A DNA stretch of 6,177 nucleotides, from contig CAKVKI010000157.1 in NCBI GenBank assembly GCA_934754975.1, positions 1 through 6,177 on the forward strand, given 5' to 3'. The position numbers were made by a program, and so were the translations under genes. Within the stretch, counting starts at the first letter, position 1. Each line of letters opens with the position of its first letter. Positions 6,151-6,177 of this stretch are shown piece after piece. This DNA is from an uncultured Alistipes sp. Its GTDB lineage: Bacteria > Bacteroidota > Bacteroidia > Bacteroidales > Rikenellaceae. The notes beneath the pieces were generated by a model, which did not search any database, was not told the origin of the DNA, and saw only the letters and a list, made by a program, of their open reading frames with translations.

Positions 6151-6177
6151 AGGCTGTTTCGATTCCTGCAAACAGGG

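Noticed and set aside
1..6177. tRNA, rRNA, CRISPR array, insertion sequence or phage genes
   Set aside because: I saw no cloverleaf, regular repeat-spacer pattern, transposase-like protein or terminal inverted repeats anywhere in the window.

Overview
The window most likely comes from a GC-rich member of Bacteroidales, and Alistipes (Rikenellaceae) is the best guess. The evidence is an outer-membrane lipoprotein with a Cys-Ser-Asp-Asp-Glu start followed by a BACON-type domain, a glycine-lipid (glsA/glsB) gene pair, A/T-rich leaders without strong Shine-Dalgarno sequences, and high-GC codon use. The genus is inferred from gene character only.

Layout. On the + strand, 2-511 is the 3' part of an acyltransferase gene (glsA-like). 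It is followed 24 bp later by a GNAT-type N-acyltransferase gene (glsB-like, 536-1543), and the pair ends at a strong intrinsic terminator (1563-1595). A separate + strand gene (1683-3182) encodes a lipoprotein with an N-terminal BACON-like beta-sandwich and a C-terminal GT80 sialyltransferase domain. It ends at a 12-bp-stem terminator (3218-3249). From 3250 to 3525 there is no gene; this stretch is dominated by degenerate, strand-asymmetric GTCC/GTCCCG repeats. The rest lies on the - strand and reads as one operon, in transcription order: a six-TM YihY/BrkB membrane protein (6150-4846), a Rossmann/DUF2520 protein (4826-4047) and the Kdo-8-phosphate phosphatase KdsC (4071-3526). The last two overlap by 25 bp.

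Function. Most of the window concerns the cell envelope. GlsB and GlsA would build N-acyl and then O-acylated glycine lipids, KdsC makes free Kdo for LPS/LOS inner core, and YihY is an inner-membrane protein of unsettled role. The GT80 lipoprotein is the highlight. It carries the catalytic Asp, the His of the HP motif and the Ser/Thr pair of bacterial sialyltransferases, yet its N-terminus predicts export to the outer membrane and probably to the cell surface, where cytosolic CMP-sialic acid should be unavailable.

The - strand operon meets the GT80 gene tail to tail, with the repeat region between them. The last codons of kdsC contain a perfect GC-rich palindrome and run directly into the repeats, which suggests that the 3' end of kdsC has been remodelled.
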